A stretch of DNA of 26,271 nucleotides from Elysia marginata (taxonomy: Eukaryota; Mollusca; Gastropoda; Plakobranchidae): the NCBI GenBank assembly GCA_019649035.1, contig BMAT01010438.1, positions 18,728-44,998 of the forward strand, written 5' to 3'. How positions within the stretch are numbered: position 1 is the first letter of the stretch; each line of letters opens with the position of its first letter. Below the pieces are notes generated by a model. It did no database searches and was not told the origin of the DNA. It saw nothing but the letters and a program-made list of their open reading frames with translations. A program made the translations under genes and the position numbers. Below, piece by piece: positions 1-11,469 of the stretch.

Positions 1-450
1 ATTATTTATAAAGATATTTATATAGTCAAAAGTTCTTGATTAATAAAACAATGAAAAAAAATACTTGGTTTTATGAGAACGTCAGAGAGACTTTATAATC
101 AAGTGGTGTTGAAAACTATATTCGAACTATACACATAATAACTAATTAGTCCTCTGTTAGATAATCAATTTCTTATAAAAGTTTATTACTCAAAGAAAAC
201 CCTCCTAAATAATGAAATTCATCAAGAACAATACAAGATTTATATTTCGATAATTTTGTGTATGATTATATAATAAGAGACAACTCTCTGTTTAAATTGA
301 TTTTTATGTGAAGATATTAGCAGTTTTTTTTCGAAAAATTATTACTTTATGTGTAGGTACAAATGTACACTACTTTACAATTATTATTGCATTGTGGTCC
401 ACAGGCCTTTTATACTAAACGAACATTTCAAATTCTTCTTATTCTGCTGC

Positions 451-530
<80 letters not shown>

Positions 531-1059
531 ACGAAATGGTTGTGTTCGACGTTAAAGAAGCGTATATATCTTAGCAGTTTATGCATTTTTACAACTCTTG
601 CAATATCATTATTGTTTCTACAAAATTTCATATTGTTTTCATTGAAGAGTTAAAAGTTGTTTTTGTCTCATTTGTGTATATTTACGATTCTGAATACCGA
701 AAAAATAGGCTACTGTAATAACTCAAATATCAACGCAGATCGAATGGCTAGGAGCAATTAATATGGTAATGGGATTAATTTTGCAAAACCTAGACACTAA
801 ATCATATAACTTTTAGTTGTAACACCATATGTAAACAAAAATGACCTAACCTGAAAATTGTTCTTTCTGAGAACATTTTGACATCCTAACTCAAAACAAC
901 AAGTTGAGAACAATTTTAGAGAATTCTCCCGCAATATGAAAATGGCGTTAAATGTTTGTTACAAGCTAAAACTTCATTGCCTGCAAATTCCTCTTATGTA
1001 ATGAGGACTACTTTTTCTGACTAAATTAACAGACACTGCGAAATCATTTTGTAACCCAG
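1..1059. other. non-coding 5' flank of the first gene
   Basis: AT-rich sequence with frequent stops in all frames and no recognisable exon. It holds the (TAG)n tract listed separately. A possible splice acceptor (CAG at 1057-1059) sits just before the first coding exon, so part of this stretch may be an intron behind an unseen 5' non-coding exon. Confidence 0.5.
451..525 (+). repeat. (TAG)25 trinucleotide microsatellite
   Basis: About 25 uninterrupted TAG/AGT units. Read in one frame it gives poly-Val and on the other strand poly-Thr. Both open frames are artefacts of the repeat and have no other protein-like features. Confidence 0.97.
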
Positions 1060-1066
1060 GCTCAAG

Positions 1067-1183
1067 ATGAGTGGCCCCGGCCCTATGCTAAACCAGCTGC
1101 ACAAGATGGCCATGATGAGAAAGAGGACACTGATTGGTGACAATGAGCTTTACGAGATGATGAGGTCGAAACATGTGTACCAC
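1067..1183 (+). CDS. exon 1 of the coiled-coil protein gene
   Basis: Thirty-nine codons beginning MSGPGPMLNQLHKMAMMRKR and ending KHVYH, followed at once by the consensus donor GTAAGT (1184). The exon ends in phase 0, matching exon 2. Confidence 0.72.
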
Positions 1184-1399
1184 GTAAGTCGGTAACGCCC
1201 ACTATCTCTACTGGTGCCATCTATCTACGTTTTGGCTTTTGCAAAGAGCTAACCCAAATCCTGTTTCAACTTTAAGCAAAAGCAAACACTGGGTCACCGA
1301 AAGGAAGAAGCAGACATTTTTTTTTTCTGTTAAAGGCAAAATGGAATTAATGTTCTCTTACTTTTGTATCGTTTCATGCAGTTCAGTAGTTCTCTCTCT

Positions 1400-1465
<66 letters not shown>

Positions 1466-4352
1466 CCCCTCTCCTTTCTGTTTATAGTTAAGATTTTGCA
1501 CTGCAAATTGGTCACATCACATACACGTAGCCTATACGTCTAAAATTTCCATAAAATTGAAATTTTCTATTGCTCGTTTTGTTCACCTTATGGAACAAAA
1601 AAAAAAGCAAACATCGAAGCACATTACATCATGTTATAATACGAGGTAGAGGTTCAAGTTGCTGCTAACGTTTTGTTCCGCTTTTTTCTTACGGTTCAGT
1701 AAAAATTTCCTTCCTGAAAAAACAAAGGAGCATGGTCAGTCTGCAAAATAACTCGAAAGAGACGAACCAGTTTGCCTTACAGATCTCTACTACAAACATT
1801 CAATACACAGTGGCATGGACTCGGATTCTGTAATCTAAACTATCTATGCAATACCCCCGCGTCCCTTCTGATCGTATGTAAGTTCAGACTTTGTGCAAAT
1901 AGCCCAGCCCTCTGTGGCTATGACTATAAATCCATCAAGTCATAACAAACTCCACTCTACCTCCGTATGTAGGTAAAGGATTTTAGGAGTTAAGCCTATT
2001 GACAAAGCGTGATATACACAATCCCAGCTATTACATTGTTAAGGACAATTTCTACAACACTGTCTTTTCTGGAAGAGATACAGCGCAGACTTACAGTTTT
2101 ACAAGCAAAGATTCTAAACTTTTAACGGCAGTTAAACGCTTTTGCTTTGCCATCTATGAAAATGAGCACAACCAATTATGAACGTAGGCCAAAACTTGGC
2201 ACCAAAGTTGGGGCTTTGTATTATTATAAGGGGCTGAAAGACAAAAACCAATTTTACTAACATTAATAACGAAGATGTTCATTTTATGGCATTTTTGGCA
2301 TGTTCTAATCATACTTTTGCCAATCACGGGATTTGTGTTATATCCTCCTCCTGTGAGATCTATTGTATTGAAAAGGACTCAAGTTATTTTTTTTACTTCC
2401 TTTTCTATGTTGCTCTTAAGGTTTTCCTAAAGTATCTGATGTAAGAAATTAGATCCGATCATGCATTGCGCTATTGGAAGTATTAGATAGCACCTTTCTA
2501 TTATATGTATCCTTTTTAAAAAATTTTCAGCGCTTTTATTCTTTTATACGTTCCTTTTTTTTAAAAAAAGCTACAGACATGTAACGTAGCATCTAATTTT
2601 TATGACTATTTTCTATACTTTGTCTTTTTAATGGGTTTCACAAAACAGAATTGTGATGTCCTGTATATTTAATCTCATTCCTTACTATTATTTGTGCAGG
2701 TCCAGACAGACCTCCAGAAGCGGCTCAGTGAGACTCTTCAGAGCCTGGAGCATGACCGCGAGCTCGCTATGGCCGGCATCCTCTCCCGCAAACTGGTCTT
2801 CCTCAAACAAGTCGGCAAGCGAGAAAGGAAAAGAAAAACACTCGTCGATGTTAAGAAACAAATGGACGAAATCCTTCGTGAAACAGACCTGGAGCACTTG
2901 AGTTCGAGTCTTAATCAGGTGTGGGAATCAAACCGACCAGCCCCCGTTAGCTCGGATCAAGCTGACGCCAAAGACAATAAAGAGTCTGGTGTTGATAACA
3001 CTGCCGAGTCGAGTGCTGAGGCGTCTAATCCGACAGCGAAGAATACGGATAGCCTCATCGATGGGAGTAACAAAACCCTTAAAAGGATTGAAAAGGGTGT
3101 AGAGTTGTACTTAGCGTCAACCAATGCGAAGAGAGTGAACAAGGATGAGATTCAGAGAGGCGGAATCCGAGCGAACCCACTGCCCAGTATAGTGCTTAAC
3201 TCGCATAATGAAAAGGTTGCTGTTAACAATGTGACTAAAGACACTCCGCCTCCTTTGCCGCGCGATGGATATCAAAGAAGCACACCTTTCAAAACTGTTC
3301 AAGTCAATGAATCGCGCAGAGCTTCAGATGTTTACGATGCAGGAAATGATATCGACGATCCTCGAAAAACTTTCAAGACAGAACCGTCGGATATACCTAT
3401 AAAGATGGCCGAACCTTCTCGCAAAAAGAAAGTTTCAAAAAAAGAATATTACCAAGCTGCACCATGCAAGGATAAACCAAAAAGGAAATCTGTTCAATCT
3501 GAAACAGTCAAAAAGCTCGATTCCTCTGATACTGCACAGAATCATGCTCAATCGGGAACGGAAAGTTGTGCAAAAATTCAAAGTGGGAGTAAAAATGCTG
3601 TGATTGATGAATTTCGCCCAACACCAGGTGTGTTACAAGACAGCCCTGAACCGACTCGTCATAGTGAGAATCGGTGTTGTAGTTTGATTCAGCCCTCACC
3701 ACCTTATCTTGTGAGTAAACTACGCCAAAGTGTTCGGGCTGCTAAAAGCTTGAGCCCGGCCAGACCAGCTGCTTGTCCCCGAACGGGCTTGGAAAGAACG
3801 GTCACCATGATTTATGTGGAGGACTCCGACATTGAGACACCAAAATCGAGTTTTGATATCGATGCGTGGCTAAGCTTTATACGACAAAAGAAAGGATATT
3901 CCGCAACCTTGAAGGATGGTCCGCTAGAGCGAACTTCAGATGGAACACATCTCAATGACAGTGCTTCAGTCTCAAAACGCAATGTCAAGTTTGCTTTTCG
4001 CAAGAAGAAATTAAAGGCTGTGAGACCACCGTGTAAAACTTGTCGTGGCAGAGCGATGGAGTGGTTCCAAGAGTTTAGCAAATCGGATAAGAAAAACTCC
4101 TCAATCAAAAAACTGAATCCAGTAAGGACTGGGGGCTTGCCTAATCTAAAAGTTTCCGGCGTTCGAAATCCAACGGTTGCGTCAGCAGAGAACACGACAG
4201 GGTTACCTCGCTTGAAGAGGGAGACAACCGGCCAGCTTCTCCACAGAATCAAAGAAGATAGCAAGGTCCTACAGGAAAAAGTTCACCATCTTTGTAATGA
4301 TGTTTACTGGGAATTTTGGAGTAAAGATAATGCAGACATTATTACCTCTTGA
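1067..4352 (+). CDS. uncharacterised coiled-coil, lysine/serine-rich protein (589 aa, two exons)
   Basis: Exons 1067-1183 and 2700-4352 are joined across a GTAAGT...GTGCAG intron (1184-2699). Both junctions are phase 0, giving 39 + 550 codons. Residues about 40-115 are a charged, probably helical or coiled-coil stretch (VQTDLQKRL, then ERKRKTLVDVKKQMDEIL). The middle is low complexity, rich in Ser, Lys, Asp and Pro, and looks disordered. A basic segment near residue 484 has a single CxxC (CKTC) followed by RGRAMEWFQEF. The last 40 residues are again helical (QLLHRIKEDSKVLQEKVHHL). No signal peptide, membrane segment or catalytic motif is visible. The N-terminal pattern faintly recalls vertebrate CCDC190, but this is an impression from memory and not a call. 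The start is the first ATG after an in-frame stop at 1052-1054. A coding exon further upstream cannot be excluded, because an acceptor-like CAG lies at 1057-1059. Codon use and the 550-codon open frame make it a real gene. Confidence 0.8.
1390..1477 (+). repeat. (CT)n microsatellite in intron
   Basis: Long, slightly interrupted CT dinucleotide tract with a C-rich end, inside the intron of the first gene. Confidence 0.95.
2700..4352 (+). CDS. exon 2 (terminal) of the coiled-coil protein gene
   Basis: Follows TTTGTGCAG (acceptor AG at 2698-2699) and runs 550 codons to TGA at 4350-4352. The GTG at 2694 that opens the reading frame is intronic, so it is not used as a start. One exon carries over 90 percent of the protein. 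Confidence 0.85.
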   Translation, partial: VQTDLQKRLSETLQSLEHDRELAMAGILSRKLVFLKQVGKRERKRKTLVDVKKQMDEILRETDLEHLSSSLNQVWESNRPAPVSSDQADAKDNKESGVDNTAESSAEASNPTAKNTDSLIDGSNKTLKRIEKGVELYLASTNAKRVNKDEIQRGGIRANPLPSIVLNSHNEKVAVNNVTKDTPPPLPRDGYQRSTPFKTVQVNESRRASDVYDAGNDIDDPRKTFKTEPSDIPIKMAEPSRKKKVSKKEYYQAAPCKDKPKRKSVQSETVKKLDSSDTAQNHAQSGTESCAKIQSGSKNAVIDEFRPTPGVLQDSPEPTRHSENRCCSLIQPSPPYLVSKLRQSVRAAKSLSPARPAACPRTGLERTVTMIYVEDSDIETPKSSFDIDAWLSFIRQKKGYSATLKDGPLERTSDGTHLNDSASVSKRNVKFAFRKKKLKAVRPPCKTCRGRAMEWFQEFSKSDKKNSSIKKLNPVRTGGLPNLKVSGVRNPTVASAENTTGLPRLKRETTGQLLHRIKEDSKVLQEKVHHLCNDVYWEFWSKDNADIITS

Positions 4353-4513
4353 TATCATTGACACGCTCTATATCGCTTTACTCTACTAAAACAAAAGAGT
4401 ACTATTTGTCTAGTAGTGCAAGGTTGCACATCAATTGCAATAGCCTTATCGCTGTGGATCCGTATAAACATTCTGGGTATAAGTAATATTTTAAAGATAT
4501 AAGGTATAAAATT

Positions 4514-4519
4514 ATTAAA
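4514..4519 (+). terminator. candidate polyadenylation signal ATTAAA
   Basis: First common poly(A) signal variant after the stop codon of the coiled-coil protein gene (about 160 nt downstream). A canonical AATAAA follows at 5110-5115, and others lie at 5520, 5895 and 6232. Which is used cannot be told from sequence. Confidence 0.3.
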
Positions 4520-5109
4520 TGGCTTGAAGTGGCTTTTAACTGATAATAACCGAAAATGCCCCCCCCCCCTTTTTGGTATGATTAGAACCCTCGACTTTTA
4601 CTAGCTTAAGCACCCACTGCCTTAATCATTTATGGACCTTAAACAACTCCTAGCTTTTTGTCAGCAACCTCATGAATTTTATTGAGAAGTTTTCAAGCTC
4701 AGGTCAAGAAAAAGTAAAGGCGTTTAAATGCAACGCATTTATCAAAATAATGAAAGTTAAATGTACACAGGCATGAAGCTGTCTCAATTCAACGAACACT
4801 TCCGGTTATAAAATGCATGTTTCATTTATAGTAATCGATCTTTTTTTAAAACAAGTATCAGTAACGTTTAGATTACGATAATTAAAAACTTATTTTAAGT
4901 TGTTTTCCAAGAAACTATAATAGGACAAGAGCATCACATTTTTAAGATAACTTTCCAGTGGTTTTAAGTTTTGATGTTGTTGTTTTTTTTTAATACAAAC
5001 CACTTTTTAAGTCTTCAACTTGGCAGTTTTAATTTTTTTTTAAAAGATGCCTGTATGACTGTGTAAACAGAGTCTTCTTTTGGATTTATTTATGTCCTTG
5101 TATTAGATA

Positions 5110-5115
5110 AATAAA
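5110..5115 (+). terminator. candidate polyadenylation signal AATAAA
   Basis: First canonical AATAAA downstream of the coiled-coil protein stop. It would give a 3' UTR of about 780 nt. Confidence 0.3.
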
Positions 5116-5293
5116 AGGAGTTTTTAAGTTTGCACATTCATCTGATTCACTTAGTGACTTTTTAGCATATATGTACACTAACCCTCATAAATCTGGATTC
5201 CATTGGATGCATAATCTTACTCAGCTTTGGGGTTCTTTTTAAACTTATAAAAACTGCCCAAGGCAGGAACGTAACCTTGTTATACTGGAATTG

Positions 5294-5452
5294 AGGTCCC
5301 AACTGTCTTTATCTTTTCCTTGGGTGCGAGGCAACCCAGTCAAAATTTAGCATACTCAATGACGTTCTGGGAGATGTGGCTTTCTTTTTATTGTAATGAA
5401 GTTAAGGTCCAAACTGTCAGTACTTTCTCCTTGGATGTGAAACAACACAGAA
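5294..5452 (+). repeat. diverged direct duplication, about 110 bp apart
   Basis: 5294-5340 (GGTCCCAACTGTC, then TCCTTGGGTGCGAGGCAACC) and 5404-5452 (GGTCCAAACTGTC, then TCCTTGGATGTGAAACAAC) are clearly related, with the same internal order. This looks like two units of a decayed tandem duplication. Confidence 0.6.
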
Positions 5453-8205
5453 ATTCAAAAAGATAATTATATTTTTAAGACATTAACTTTAAAAACTATA
5501 CGAGAGCACATTTTTAATCAATAAAAGTCATTGAGAGCTCCGTCTTGAGGTTTAAAAAATGAATCGGCGTCAATGACTAGACCTAGATTCGATTACAAGC
5601 TGTTGTACAAGCTAGATGGTGCGTTTAATAGAGAAAGTTTTTTTTTCCAGTAGTGTATTCTAGAAGGGTGAGCTGGCAAAAGAAAACAAAATTTGCAAAC
5701 TTTCTTGATGCACCTTTTCTTGTTATTCTCGTTTTAGGGCACAGAAAAGAGCGTTAGGTAAACTGTTTCTATGTTTAAAGTTTTGACAAAATGAAAAGTA
5801 AAAAACTTACGTTTTAAAATCTATGCAGAATCATGAATCTTGAAAATTGACACAGGGAATGGGAATTGTAGATCAACTTTTAGACATAAAATACAATAAA
5901 GCTATGTCCATTTCTAGATATCATTTATATCTAATCTATGTAGAGGTCTAAAACCACATGTAGACCTCGATCCAGGCATTCTAAACTATCAATGACAAGG
6001 TTTTTAACACAACCTCATTGAGGTTTTTTTTTTCTTTTGTGCTCAAAGCATGAGTTTTAAATTTACACATGTCTATATATCGGTTTTACGACAGTTTATT
6101 TTCACCGTTCATAAAAAGGCAAGATGGCTAGTGTTTAACAAATATTCAATGCGAACGAATTTTTAACGCACTTAGACAAATTAGCTTCCTGGATTTAAAA
6201 CATGATTAGGAGCTTAAACATACATGGCAAAAATAAAACTATTTATGTTTAAAACTTTCCGATAATTTTACTTTTTATGGGAGATAAACATAGTGTAATG
6301 TGTATCGAAAGTCTTCAGGATATCCGTTCTGTGAGTGATAAAAACGGGATTTGCCTCGAAATGTTATAAAAAGAGATAAATTTTGAAGAGGCTACAAAAC
6401 TATCTCAAACAAATGTTTGCTGTGTCCTTGATATTCGAATCCGGTTATTAAACTGTCACTTTAATGGCTCTGCCGCCAGCTATTTCCGTGTTATTTGGTT
6501 AGTAAGTTATTGCTGGCTGAAATGTGTTAAGGTTGGGAAAGCAGCTATATCCCTAACTTTATTGTCTGTTGCTCTTTCAGATTAACTTATCGTAATTTAT
6601 TAAACGGTTACAACCAGCCTCTTTTTCTCCCCCACTGCGCGATTACCCTGTGTGGAAACTTGCCTCAGAGTAAGTTATAGACAACATTCTTATAAAAGTC
6701 TAAGCGTAGAAGAAAATACGTTTTAAGGTTCCGCCACCACGGATTTGCTTATCGTAAAATATGATCGGCTTTACTTGATAGGTGATACAATAAAATTAAA
6801 ACGTGTTTTGGCCCCTGGAAATCCACGACAAAGAAGCCATTGTCTGGTGTGAGCTAGACGAAAAAGAGTCTAGTGGTTATGTTATTATTGTACATTCGTA
6901 TTTTTATTTCACCGAAATAGCACACAAAATACAGCATTGAAGTATTTTATGGAAATTTTTTATAGCCCACAGTGACTCTGCTCTAAAAAGGCTAACCGCT
7001 TGAAATGTAAAAGCCGATCTGATTTTCTCAAAATCACGTTTTGTTTTTGAGCTAATTGAACAATACTGTAACCAAAATATACTTGAAAAACGACACCAAC
7101 GGAGAATCTTAATCTATCTTGGAATAAGTCTAAATAAGTCAATGTCGGACAATTTGATTTGACAAAACGCCTTCTACAAGCAGATATTTTCCTCTTTTTT
7201 CTAAATTTTTAATCAAAAGAATTCCTCATACATTCCCGCAAAATGTTGATAGTATCATACAAATTGAAATGTTTGAAAGCTCATAAAATTGCATTGTTCA
7301 AATTATCATTGCTCTCTAATATAAAACACGACATTCAACTTAAAATTTGGACAGGTTGTGAGACATATTATGTTAAATTTCAAAATTTCCTACTTTATCA
7401 TGATTTTTCTAAGTCACCATACAATTACAAATGTTGGAATTAGCAACTTTGCAAATACGAGATAAGGTGGCTGATGCAATGGCCTGCAAAGCCGTTATGT
7501 GGCTTCGGAGAAGAATTGTGTTCGGTTCTAAAGTTGGCGATTGCACTGTGTTGAGAATTGTAAAACAAATATTTTTGACAATTCACCATGGAACTGATTT
7601 TAACTACAAACATACTATACTAATTAGGAGAAGAAATTATAATAAGTGGTTTCGGAATGTTCTTGATTTGCATTAGTATAGTGAGTCACATAGAAGAGTA
7701 AAAAGAGGTGACTTGGAGAAAAAAGTGGACTGGCTTTTTTTGTCAAGAGATCAGTCGAAATGAGTCGGATATCGTATTTGCAGAAAAAGCCTTACATAAC
7801 AAAAACAGAGTTTTGTTTTCTTTTTCTCTGTATTTCAGATCATATCACGTCCTAATATATACGTCTTTAGAATTTAAAATTTAAATAATCTTGTGCAGTT
7901 TTTAACGTTTGGAGGCTGAGAAAAACACATTATTCAAAATATGTATATGACAGCCTTGTAAAGTGCAAAACTGCGATATCCGCCTCATTTGCACAAGCTG
8001 CAAGACATAAAAGATAATAAAAGTTATAACGTATTAAGAAACACGATTAGCGACCCATACAATTCAAAGTGGCTTCGATCCTGCAAGTGGTCAAACAAAA
8101 TGTGTTTGCACGGTGTTGGTGTGGAAGCCATTACGAGCTTTTATTGCTTATCTGTGCGTCGGTAGGTCATTGGTTGGCCGAATACGAGAGTAGTATCTCT
8201 ATTGT

Positions 8206-8266
8206 TGCCTCTCTGTCCCTGTCTTTCTTTCTCTTTCTATCTCTCTCTCTTCTCTCAGTGTATGTG
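8206..8266 (+). repeat. imperfect CT-rich tract
   Basis: Interrupted (CT)n/(CTTT)n sequence; simple repeat only. Confidence 0.8.
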
Positions 8267-8577
8267 CGTCCCTGTTGAGCTTCGGATGACTAGCTATAAT
8301 GGAATCTTTACACTGGAGCAACTGACTTATTGAACTGTTTATGAAAAATAGGCAGCTAGTTTCTAGATAGTCTGCCCGTCTTATCTATACAGATATCAAA
8401 CGTATAGGTTTATAACACGCCCACCGCATTTTGAGGAATGATCTTAATCGATTGTACAGTGAATAATTGGCTCAAAGTATGTGGTGAATACAGCAATCAA
8501 TTAAAATAAGTTTTACACAGAGTTAATTTAACAATTTAAAAAAAAACAAAGGAATGAGGTGGCTGATCAATACTACT

Positions 8578-8578
8578 T

Positions 8579-8631
<53 letters not shown>

Positions 8632-8750
8632 TCTCTCCCTCTCTCTCCCTCTCTCTCTTTCTGTCTCACTGTCTGTCTGTATCCCTCTGTCTCTCTTTCT
8701 CTGTCTGTATGTCTCTCTGTCTGTGCGTGTGTGTCTCTCTCTCTCTGAGT
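8578..8750 (+). repeat. (CT)n microsatellite grading into CTGT-rich repeat
   Basis: Pure (CT)n followed by about 100 bp of CTCCCT, CTGT and GTGT variants. The largest simple repeat in the window. The Ser/Leu and Arg/Glu open frames here are repeat artefacts. Confidence 0.95.
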
Positions 8751-9655
8751 TCCTGCTGTGAAAGGAAGAGACAAACATAAAAGACTCGTATAGACTCAAT
8801 TTTAAGAAGTAAAATCCATGCTTCAATTCATCTGGAAGTTTTAGGAGAGTCTTTTGTCATTGGTGTTATGCTTCTCAATTATGTCTCTTCAATTCCTTTA
8901 GAATGCATCACCCTGGTGATAGTGAATTTGTGACAAGTTAGAAAAGGCATTGCGCTTCATGTTGATACCTATATTCGTGTCGTGGATGACAAACAAAAGT
9001 TAAAATAGATAATAAAGGCAAGTAGTTGAAGAAGGGGATAAACTAGGTTTTTAGGTTTTGCTCCTACATTATTAAGTGTGGAGTTTAAAATTCAGGGGGG
9101 ACATCTGAGGTTTTTTTCTTTTGCTTTTTAGAGGCATAATTGACTTTCTGACATCGTTGTATTTGTTGTGGTTGTTTCGAAGTTTTGAAACCTAAATTAG
9201 AATTTTCTTTTAAATAAAATTTAAGTGTATTAGTGTATGACAATGCCAAAATAGACATTGAACGGCGAGTAGCGTTTTCATTGACTTTTTCCGATTTGAG
9301 CTTGTTATAGTTGTTTACTTGCTGAAACACTTCTTTTTGTTACAAGTTTAACGTACCATCATAATCACAAAAATGAGCTCCTCAAACATTTCCAATTCGT
9401 TAAAAAGATCTTAAGAAGCGTTTCTACATTTTTATGTCTACGAAATCAAATAACGATCTTAAGTTTTACATTTCGAGTCTCCAGAATTTTTTTAATTTTC
9501 AGCGGAAGTTGATTAAACTAATCCGATTGTTTTGAAGGTATCATGAAATGGTTAGGCTAGTTAAAAAAACAAGTAAACCTTCAGATCAACAAACTATATC
9601 CACTAGATGTTTGCATAGCTTGGCGACAGAGACACTAATATAAAAAATGCACCCC

Positions 9656-9658
<3 letters not shown>
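8751..9658. other. intergenic DNA, nothing recognised
   Basis: AT-rich. The 81-codon antisense frame at 9085-9330 has no recognisable domain and a low-complexity Lys-rich end, so it is not called. Confidence 0.5.
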
Positions 9659-9725
<67 letters not shown>

Positions 9726-9737
9726 CTCTATCTCTCT
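9659..9737 (+). repeat. compound (CT)n(CTAT)n microsatellite
   Basis: Pure CT run followed by about six CTAT units and a short CT remainder. Confidence 0.95.
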
Positions 9738-9939
9738 GTGTCCTGTTCTTTTAATAGACTGGTCTCCAATCAATCTAAATCAAGCATAAATCTTTTTTTT
9801 TTTGCCCACAAAAGCCTTGAGGGAACGGTGTCACATGATTATGTCACAGTATATGGAAACTGGTCTTTAGTTATAAATTCCGGAAGACTAAAAAATTGAA
9901 AATGGGTTAAATTTGCTATTCATTTGCTTTGAAAATATC

Positions 9940-11000
9940 ATGAATGGGTCTACCAAGTTGAAATTTCCCAAAATCGACATTTTCATCTCTAAAATTCATT
10001 CCATGTTTCGCGAAGCCACACATAAAATCAGTCCCAGGGTACCGCTAGGCCCCAATACCACCGGAATTGGATCAAAACTACACCCGATTGTTTTAAAAAT
10101 ATCATAAGTAGATCCAACATAATAGAGAAAATTGATACTGACATCTTTAAATTCACTGGATTCTTCGCAAGGATCTATGAGAGTTCATCCTCAGGAACCC
10201 AATAAAGCCTCAATACCGCCGAAAGTGGATTAAAACTACTTCGAATTGCTTTTGAATAACAAATCCAGCATGTTAAAAAAACCCAAACTCGACATTTTCA
10301 TCTTTAAAGTCTCTCCATTCTTTATGAAGTGAGCATGAATACGGTCCTAGGGTCTCCAGCTGGCCCCAATACAGCCGGAAGTGGATCAAAAATACTTCCG
10401 ATTGTTTGAAAAATTATAACTAGATCCAGAAAGACGAAAAATCTCAAAATGTATAGTTACATTTTCAATATACCTCAATTCTTTGCAGAGCTACCCACGA
10501 GTTCATTTCATACTCAGGGACCCATTCAAGACCCTATACGACCTGGAATAGATTGAAAATACTTCAATTCATGGATCCTGTGTGTGAGAAAACACGAAAA
10601 CTGACATTCACATCTTTAAAATCCCTCTATGCTTTGTGAAGTTAATCATTAAATCAGTACCAAGGGTCCTAACCTGCCCCAACACCACCGGAATTGCATT
10701 CAAATTACTAAAGTTTGCTTGAAAAATATGAACTCCATCCTAAATGATGTAAAAAAAAAAAACTCTAGTAATTTATAATTACATCTTTAAAATCCCTCCA
10801 TTATTTGTAAAGCTAGACACTAGTTCAGTACCAGGGGACAAACCTGGCCCTAAACCCGCCGGAAGTGAATTCAAATTGTTTCAAATTGTTTTGAAAATAT
10901 TATAACTAGGTTAAGCATGACGACAAACTTCAAGATCGATATTACATCTTTGAGGTTCTTCTTTTCTCTGCGGAATTACACTAGGGTTAACCCCCAGGGG
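9940..11000 (+). repeat. diverged satellite array, period about 160 bp, seven units
   Basis: Each unit carries an anchor close to GACATTTTCATCTTTAAAAT, then a CCATTCTTTGTGAAGC-like block, then a GC-rich block close to GGCCCCAATACCACCGGAA, then GATTGTTTTGAAAAATAT. The anchor recurs at 9984, 10142, 10299, 10460, 10611, 10782 and 10945, spacings of 151 to 171 bp. Units are substantially diverged, so the array is old. The few open frames across it are not coding. Confidence 0.85.
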
Positions 11001-11029
11001 CACCACATGTCCCCAACACCAAAGGGGTG

Positions 11030-11057
11030 GGGCCCGAATGTCAGAAAATTCGGGCCC
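11030..11057. repeat. perfect 10-bp inverted repeat, 8-nt loop
   Basis: GGGCCCGAAT at 11030-11039 pairs with ATTCGGGCCC at 11048-11057. It is a strong GC-rich hairpin in AT-rich surroundings, at the decayed end of the satellite array. Confidence 0.85.
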
Positions 11058-11379
11058 AGATAAATATGGATATACTGGTCCTCAATCAATCCATCAACAA
11101 TAAAATAAACTTCACCATCCAAATCCTGATGCATGACACGTCTTGCTACACTATTAGTTAAACAGGAGATTATGGTGTCACTCTGAAAATCAACATTGAG
11201 CACCTTTAAACATCACCAGGGATTAATAATTGTTTCTTTAGTTTTCACCTGACAGGATCTGGATTGCTTCGTTTTGCATCAGTTTTTAAATTTCTTTTAA
11301 CAGGTAAGACAATTAATCAACGATACCTCTGTATTTAATATGTAAATCATGCAGACCGTTATCTTTCTGGATGTTGGCT

Positions 11380-11465
11380 GCGAGGAAAACACGAAAATTG
11401 GCATTCCCATCTTTAAAATCCCTCCATGCTATGTGAAGCTAGTCATTAAATCAGTACCAATGTCA
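11380..11465 (+). repeat. detached partial unit of the 160-bp satellite
   Basis: AACACGAAAATTGGCATT, then CATCTTTAAAATCCCTCCAT, then ATGTGAAGCTAGTCATTAAA matches the unit anchored at 10611 closely. It lies 463 bp after the last array anchor, close to three periods, so the stretch between may be degenerate or replaced satellite. Confidence 0.75.
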
Positions 11466-11469
11466 GACC

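Larger units (their letters stand above)
4353..8205. other. 3' UTR and intergenic DNA, no supported gene
   Basis: AT-rich sequence. It starts with the probable 3' UTR and contains a C11 run near 4559 and an old imperfect duplication (5294-5340 and 5404-5452). Short frames at 6960-7142 and 7243-7676 lack domains, convincing starts or splice context and are treated as chance. Confidence 0.5.

Noticed and set aside
363-653. 96-codon frame with a long poly-Val run
   Set aside because: It is the (TAG)n microsatellite read through; flanks are AT-rich without coding character.
3812-4264. 150-codon antisense frame
   Set aside because: Shadow of the long terminal exon of the coiled-coil protein gene; no independent start, splice or domain evidence.
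7431-7676. 81-codon frame beginning MLELATLQIRDKVADAMACK
   Set aside because: No domain, no splice partners and AT-rich surroundings; its length is within chance for this window.
8536-8826. Arg/Glu-rich antisense frame and Ser/Leu-rich sense frame
   Set aside because: Both are products of the (CT)n/(CTGT)n simple repeat.
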